From assembly GCA_022072415.1 (NCBI GenBank), contig JAJVHW010000083.1, positions 1-36,882 of the forward strand: DNA of 36,882 bases, given 5' to 3'. The notes under the pieces were generated by a model. That model made no database searches, was not told the origin of the DNA, and saw only the letters and a program-made list of their open reading frames with translations. Of the stretch, positions 32,819-36,882 are shown piece after piece. Position 1 is the stretch's first letter; every line of letters starts with the position of its first letter. The DNA comes from Planctomycetota bacterium (GTDB lineage Bacteria; Planctomycetota; JAJSAM01; JAJVHW01). Made by a program: the position numbers and the translations under genes.

Positions 32819-34359
32819 GAGATCGGCACCGCCTGTCCGGCCGTGATGAACGAGCGGCCGCGGAGGAGGAGCACGAGCGCGACGAGCCCGGCCGCGAGCC
32901 AGCGCGCGGCGATGCCGAGGCCTTCCACGCCGAGGAGCGACGCGTCGCGCCCGAGTCCGGCGGCGAGGATCAGCGCGCAGAGGAGCCACATCAGGTGCGC
33001 CTCGCGTTTCGCCTGCGCGGCCTGGATCGCGTGCGCCCGCCGGGCTTGGTCCGTCGCCGGAAGCCCGGCGGCCTCGAGCAGCGGCGTCAGCGCGAGCAGC
33101 GCGACGCACGCCGCGAACGCGCCCAGTCGCCACGCGATCTGCGCGTCGCCGGGGAGCACCAGCGCGAGCGCCGCGCCGCACGCGAGCGCTTCGGCGACGA
33201 GCGTCGCGAACATCCACTTCGAGTGCCAGAGGTCGCGCGCCCTGCACTGCCGGAAGAGGAAGGCCGAGTAGCCCGACGTGAGCGCCGCGACGGGCACGTT
33301 CGCCCAGAGGAGCGCGCGGGCGACGCCGTCCATCCCCGCCAGCTTCGCGACCATCGCCCCGAACGCGAGCGCGCCGAACGCAGTGAGCGCCCATCCGCCC
33401 TTCACGAGCCACGACGTCGTGTTCGGCGCGAGGAGGAGTCTCACGAACCGTTCCGGGCGCCCGAGGTCATGGATGAGCAGCGCGACCGTGGCGATCAGGA
33501 ACACGAGCGCGACCACCTCGGGGACGATCCCCGCCGCGACGCCGCCGAGCGCGAGCAGCGGAGACGCGACGGCCGCGCCGGCCGCGACGTTCTTCGTGAC
33601 GAGGTACGCCCAGACGTGCCATCCCCACTGCGGCGGATGCGCGACGTCGAGCGACGCGACGAGGTCGGCCGGCGGCTCGAAGCCCGGCGGCACCGCGGGC
33701 TGCGGCGTGCGTCGGTCCGACCAGAGATACGTCGGCGGCTCCACGTGCGACGCGGGGACGAGCGCCTCCGGCAGCGCGTCCACGTACCAGACGCGGGGCT
33801 GGGTGCCCTTCTCGAGGCGGCGGCGCGACGTCTGCTCCTCGCGGATCAGCTTCGAGATCGGCGTCTCCGGGTCCGACGCGTCCCCCGCCACGATCGCGCG
33901 CTCGGGGCACACGACCACGCAGGCCGGCTCGAGCCCGAGCTCCGTCCGGTGCGCGCAGTAGTGGCACTTCTCGGCGACGCCCTTGTCCTCCTCGAAGTAG
34001 AGGGCGTCGTAGGGGCAGGCCTGCATGCACGCGCGGCAGCCGATGCACTTGTCGCGGTCGAGATCGACGATCGCGTCCTTCCGCTTGTGGAGCGCCGTGA
34101 CCGGGCAGATCTCCACGCACGGCGCCGCGTCGCAGTGGTTGCAGCGCAGCACCGTGAAGTGCCGGCGCGCCGACGGGAAGACGCCCTTCTCGACGTACTT
34201 GACCCACGTCCGGAACTGCCCCAGCGGCACGTCGTTCTCGGACTTGCAGGCCACCGTGCAGGCGTGGCACCCGATGCACTTCCGGTGGTCGATGACGAAC
34301 GCGAACTGCGGCGGCCTCGCGCCGCGCGCCGACGTCCCGGTCCGCTCGCTCTCGTTCAT
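32815..34359 (-). CDS. Fused FeS ferredoxin (DmsB/PsrB-like) and NrfD membrane anchor
   Basis: A 514-residue fusion. Residues about 15-200 hold 16 cysteines in four groups (CIGCHACTVAC, CNHCDAAPCVEICP, CIGCRACMQACP, and CHYC with CVVVCP), enough for four [4Fe-4S] clusters that wire the molybdoenzyme to the membrane. Residues about 235-510 form eight or so helices of the NrfD/PsrC type, with the motif HDLGRPERF and SWLVKGGW, which binds and oxidises or reduces quinone. In most systems these are two genes. There is no Tat signal, matching a cytoplasm-facing complex. The start lacks a Shine-Dalgarno. The gene precedes and overlaps the catalytic subunit gene. Confidence 0.92.
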   Translation of the reverse strand: MNESERTGTSARGARPPQFAFVIDHRKCIGCHACTVACKSENDVPLGQFRTWVKYVEKGVFPSARRHFTVLRCNHCDAAPCVEICPVTALHKRKDAIVDLDRDKCIGCRACMQACPYDALYFEEDKGVAEKCHYCAHRTELGLEPACVVVCPERAIVAGDASDPETPISKLIREEQTSRRRLEKGTQPRVWYVDALPEALVPASHVEPPTYLWSDRRTPQPAVPPGFEPPADLVASLDVAHPPQWGWHVWAYLVTKNVAAGAAVASPLLALGGVAAGIVPEVVALVFLIATVALLIHDLGRPERFVRLLLAPNTTSWLVKGGWALTAFGALAFGAMVAKLAGMDGVARALLWANVPVAALTSGYSAFLFRQCRARDLWHSKWMFATLVAEALACGAALALVLPGDAQIAWRLGAFAACVALLALTPLLEAAGLPATDQARRAHAIQAAQAKREAHLMWLLCALILAAGLGRDASLLGVEGLGIAARWLAAGLVALVLLLRGRSFITAGQAVPIS

Positions 34360-34367
34360 CGGCGGGG

Positions 34368-34396
34368 AGTGTCGCCCCCGGCACTTCCGGTCCCAA
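34368..34396 (-). promoter_or_regulatory. Predicted promoter of the molybdoenzyme operon
   Basis: On the minus strand TTGGGA (34396-34391), a 17-base spacer and GACACT (34373-34368), eight bases before the ATG. This fits a transcript starting at or next to the start codon. Inverted arms CGGTCCC/GGGACCG (34388-34394 and 34418-34424) overlap the -35 and could be an operator or the upstream gene's terminator. Confidence 0.4.
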
Positions 34397-34438
34397 CGAA
34401 CGCCGACCCCGGGGAACGGGACCGCGCGCAGTTCCGCG

Positions 34439-35965
34439 TCAGTAGGTCTTCCGCACGAACGCCCGCCACTCGTCGTCGATCTGCTCGAGGCCCTTCTCGT
34501 AGATGCTCTGGACGGGCTGCTCGCCGTCCTTCGCGGTCTCGAGGAGCTTCAGCAGGTCGATGAACTTGTCGCGGTCGGTCTCCATGAGCCACGTGATCAT
34601 GCACCACGACTTCACGGTGGCTTCGAACTGGAGTTCGGTGATGCGCTGCTTCACGAGGGTGCGGAAGGGAGTGTCGTTCTTCGCGAGGACGATCTCCTTC
34701 ACCTTCGGCTTCCAGTTGAGGACCTCGTCCCACGTCTTGAGGCCGCCCTCCTTCTGCGAGCCGCCGCCGTAGACCTTGGTCTCCTTCTGCGCGACGCAGT
34801 GGGTCAGCGTGTTCTCGAGGACCTTGATCGTGTAGTAGTACGCGAGCCCCTCGTCCACCCAGGCGTGCTGGTAGACCTTCCACACGAGCTGGTTCAGCGT
34901 GTGGACGGTCGTGTGCACGATCATGTCGGTGCGGGAGACCGCATTCGAGTCCTGCTTGCTCCGCACGCAGCGGCGGAGCGGGCCCTGGCCGGTGCCCCCG
35001 AGCTGGCGCGTGAACTCCTTGTCGGTGGACGCGAACGCATCCACGTACTTGTTCCACTGGTCGTCGGGGCCGCAGACGACGTACTCCATCCTGTCGCCGC
35101 CGAAGGCGTCGCCGGTCGGGTCCATCCCGAAGTCCGCGAGGTAGTACGCGTAGGCCGTCTCCGCGGCCTTCGCGTACTCCATCAGCTCCTCGACGGGGTG
35201 CGGCGACACGAAGCGGAAGTGGCCGGAGACGACCACGTTCATCTTCGCGCCGAAGAAGTCGTCCCAGCTCGACTTCTCCTTGTCCACGACGCCCTTCGAG
35301 GCGTCCACGCGGGCCTTCTCCTGCTTGTCGGTGAGCCACACCTTCCCGAGCTTCTTGTAGCCGAGGCCCTTCCGCGCCTTCGCGTTGTCCTTGTCGAGAC
35401 GGAGCGCGGATTCCCAGCCCTTCTTCGCCTGGTCCGGGTGCCCCTTCGCCGCGCACTCGTCGCCGAGTTCCGCGTACTTCTGCGCGACGAACTTGTAGGC
35501 GGGGAAGAGGACCTCCTCCTTCCACTTCTCGATGCGCTTCTCGAACGACTCGATCGGCTCCTGCTTCCCGTCCTTCCCGGTGCGGGTGTTCTGCTTGTTG
35601 AAGCCGGGGGAGTTCCACGCCTCCTCGTCGCGCACCCACTTGCCGTTCTTGTCCTTCACGTAGCAGAGGTACTCGCGCGCGTCCTTCAGCTCCGGGTCGA
35701 ACTCGATCGCGCGCTCGGCCTCCTCGATGGCGTGTCCGTGGAAGCCGCTGCGCTTCGCGATCTCGGCGGCCTCCCACACCTTGACGCCGCACACCTTGAG
35801 GAGCTTCTTCGCGCGCTCCTCGTAGAACGTGAACCCGGGGCCGAAGTTGTCCTTCGGCTCCTCGGCCGAGGCATCGGTGAACGGCGGGAGCGCGCGGACG
35901 GCGTGAGCGCCTCCGAACGCGGCGAGCGCGAGCGCGGCCGCGACGATGCTGCGGGTGTGCTTCAT
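34439..35965 (-). CDS. Secreted peptidase-MA-like protein lacking the catalytic Glu
   Basis: A 508-residue exported protein with a Sec signal peptide (MKHTRSIVAAALALAAFGGAHA). The N-terminal half has TPR-like helices (HAIEEAERAIEFDPELKDA; GWESALRLDKDNAKARKGLG). The second half resembles gluzincin peptidases of the MA clan as found in planctomycetes: after HFRFVSPHPVEELMEYA comes the pair His351-TTV-His355 and then WVDEGLAYYY with Glu372. The zinc-binding pattern HExxH...E is therefore HTTVH...E: the metal ligands remain but the catalytic Glu is Thr352. It may be a binding protein rather than an enzyme. There is no ribosome site; a TAGGCT hexamer ends seven bases before the ATG. Confidence 0.75.
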   Translation of the reverse strand: MKHTRSIVAAALALAAFGGAHAVRALPPFTDASAEEPKDNFGPGFTFYEERAKKLLKVCGVKVWEAAEIAKRSGFHGHAIEEAERAIEFDPELKDAREYLCYVKDKNGKWVRDEEAWNSPGFNKQNTRTGKDGKQEPIESFEKRIEKWKEEVLFPAYKFVAQKYAELGDECAAKGHPDQAKKGWESALRLDKDNAKARKGLGYKKLGKVWLTDKQEKARVDASKGVVDKEKSSWDDFFGAKMNVVVSGHFRFVSPHPVEELMEYAKAAETAYAYYLADFGMDPTGDAFGGDRMEYVVCGPDDQWNKYVDAFASTDKEFTRQLGGTGQGPLRRCVRSKQDSNAVSRTDMIVHTTVHTLNQLVWKVYQHAWVDEGLAYYYTIKVLENTLTHCVAQKETKVYGGGSQKEGGLKTWDEVLNWKPKVKEIVLAKNDTPFRTLVKQRITELQFEATVKSWCMITWLMETDRDKFIDLLKLLETAKDGEQPVQSIYEKGLEQIDDEWRAFVRKTY

Positions 35966-35972
35966 ACCCCCG

Positions 35973-35978
35973 AGCCTA
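35973..35978 (-). promoter_or_regulatory. Candidate -10 element TAGGCT, leaderless start
   Basis: TAGGCT on the minus strand ends seven bases before the ATG at 35965, so transcription would begin at the start codon. A weak TTCCCC lies 18 bases further upstream, at the end of the preceding gene. Confidence 0.4.
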
Positions 35979-36002
35979 CCGTGAACGAGCGTCCGCGGGG
36001 AA

Positions 36003-36882
36003 TCACCACGCGACCGCCCGCCGGAACCCCGGCGACTTCGAGTTCCGCCACTTCGCGAGGAGCGCCTCCAGCCACGGGGCGGGGTCGGTCTCCCCGCGGG
36101 GGACGCCGTCCGGCGGATCGATCACCAGCGCGCCGGCGCGCATCCCGCACGAGACGGCGTCCTCGGTGCGTCCGCCGAGCACGGCCGTCGGTCCGAGAGT
36201 GGCCCGGTGCCACGCCTCGACGGCGCCGAGCGCGCCCGGCGGATGCGCGGCCAGCGCGCCGTCCATCGCGTCGAGCATGCAGAGCTCCGGGCCTGCGCCC
36301 ACGTCGCTCCCGAGGACCCACGGGATCCCCGCGCGGCGGATCCGGTCCAGGGGCATCGTGCCGGAGCCGAGATCGCGGTTGCTGGTCGGACAGTGGACGA
36401 CGACCGCCCGCGCCTCGGCGACGTGCCGGAGTTCCTCGTCGCTCGCGTGGACGACGTGCCCGAGGAGCGTCCGCGGCCCGAGGAGCCCTGCGTCGCGGAG
36501 CGCGCCCGCGAACCCGCTCGCGCCGGGGAACCGGCGCGCCGCGGTGGCGACCTCGTCCTCCGTCTCCGCCAGGTGCGTCTGCACGGGCAGCCCCCGCGAC
36601 GCGGCGAGCGCGCCGAGCCGCGCGAGAGACTCCGCGTCCACCGAGAGCGCGTACCGCGGCGACACGGCGACGCGCCGGCCGTACCGCGCGGCGAGGGCCT
36701 CGATCGCGACCGCCTGCTCGTCGATCCCGCGGACGAGGTCCGCCGGGCGCCCGGTCGTCATCACCGCCGGGCCGCAGAGGAATCCGTCGGAGGCGATGTC
36801 GAGGAAGGCCGCCGCGGTGGCGGCCGACGGCGCGGCGTACGCCGCCCCCGCGAGCGTTCCGGCGCGGCGGAGACGGCCGGCC
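36003..36882 (-). CDS. Guanine-deaminase-like amidohydrolase, C-terminal part
   Basis: The frame is open to the window edge, so the N-terminus (with the first metal-binding HxH) is missing; 292 codons plus stop are present. Family markers of the guanine deaminase / atrazine chlorohydrolase group occur in order: VSPRYALS, VQTHLAET, LLGHVVHASDEEL, VVVHCPTSNRDLGSG and LGSDVGAG, the last with the metal-binding Asp. The enzyme would hydrolyse guanine to xanthine and ammonia in purine breakdown; a related deaminase is possible. The C-terminal 30 residues (WLEALLAKWRNSKSPGFRRAVAW) are basic and not typical. Internal starts near 36764 are unlikely, because similarity to the fold continues upstream. 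Confidence 0.85.
   Translation of the reverse strand, partial: AGRLRRAGTLAGAAYAAPSAATAAAFLDIASDGFLCGPAVMTTGRPADLVRGIDEQAVAIEALAARYGRRVAVSPRYALSVDAESLARLGALAASRGLPVQTHLAETEDEVATAARRFPGASGFAGALRDAGLLGPRTLLGHVVHASDEELRHVAEARAVVVHCPTSNRDLGSGTMPLDRIRRAGIPWVLGSDVGAGPELCMLDAMDGALAAHPPGALGAVEAWHRATLGPTAVLGGRTEDAVSCGMRAGALVIDPPDGVPRGETDPAPWLEALLAKWRNSKSPGFRRAVAW

Noticed and set aside
29561-33271. A 1236-codon open frame on the plus strand, antisense to the molybdoenzyme genes
   Set aside because: Composition is Arg/Glu/His/Val-rich without domains; it mirrors conserved genes on the other strand and is a by-product of high GC third positions.
30014-34359. DMSO reductase DmsABC paired with the MtrA/MtrB-like genes as in Shewanella dms operons
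   Set aside because: The Mo ligand is Cys rather than Ser, there is no Tat signal, and the genes lie about 9 kb away on the other strand.
34388-34424. CGGTCCC/GGGACCG arms as a Rho-independent terminator
   Set aside because: The loop is 23 bases and no T-tract follows on either strand.

Overview
This is a gene-dense, very GC-rich window (about 70% G+C by eye, with a strong preference for CTC leucine codons). It comes from a Gram-negative bacterium: there is an outer-membrane beta-barrel ending in Phe, several lipoproteins and many Sec signal peptides. The mix of TIG/FG-GAP surface proteins, TPR proteins, a secreted tricorn-type protease, an MA-clan-like peptidase homologue and an MtrA/MtrB-type electron conduit would fit Planctomycetota or a similar metagenomic phylum. 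That placement is inference; no marker gene settles it.

Layout. 1-106 is the start of a secreted protein on the minus strand. 107-548 holds no gene but carries two structures: a GATTCCGG triple repeat inside a 9-bp inverted repeat, and a 235-bp MITE-like element (227-461) with 31-bp terminal inverted repeats flanked by TAA. An ECF-type sigma factor follows (549-1139). FtsH and a hot-dog thioesterase run on the minus strand (1143-3568). A plus-strand group encodes a TPR protein, a cyclophilin lipoprotein, an SDR oxidoreductase and a tricorn-like protease (3721-10361). Two tandem paralogous TIG proteins are on the minus strand (10362-15525). A tight plus-strand cluster (15652-20749) encodes an ICMT-like membrane methyltransferase, a cyclase-family lipoprotein with altered metal motif, a 60-residue membrane protein, a 14-heme c-type cytochrome and an MtrB/PioB-type barrel. 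A prolyl oligopeptidase lipoprotein converges on it. After a small ORF comes a heterodimeric ABC exporter (23276-26849). The rest is minus strand: TerC, ChrA, an unknown two-helix protein, a molybdopterin enzyme with its fused FeS/NrfD partner, an MA-clan peptidase homologue that has lost its catalytic Glu, and the 3' part of a guanine-deaminase-like amidohydrolase.

Functionally, the cytochrome and barrel look like an outer-membrane electron conduit. The molybdoenzyme complex looks like a quinone-linked respiratory enzyme facing the cytoplasm (no Tat signal), most like SoeABC/Psr-type enzymes. Whether the two are linked through the quinone pool cannot be decided here. Many genes without a Shine-Dalgarno have a TAGnCT or GAnnCT hexamer 6-13 bases before the start, which suggests leaderless or nearly leaderless transcripts.
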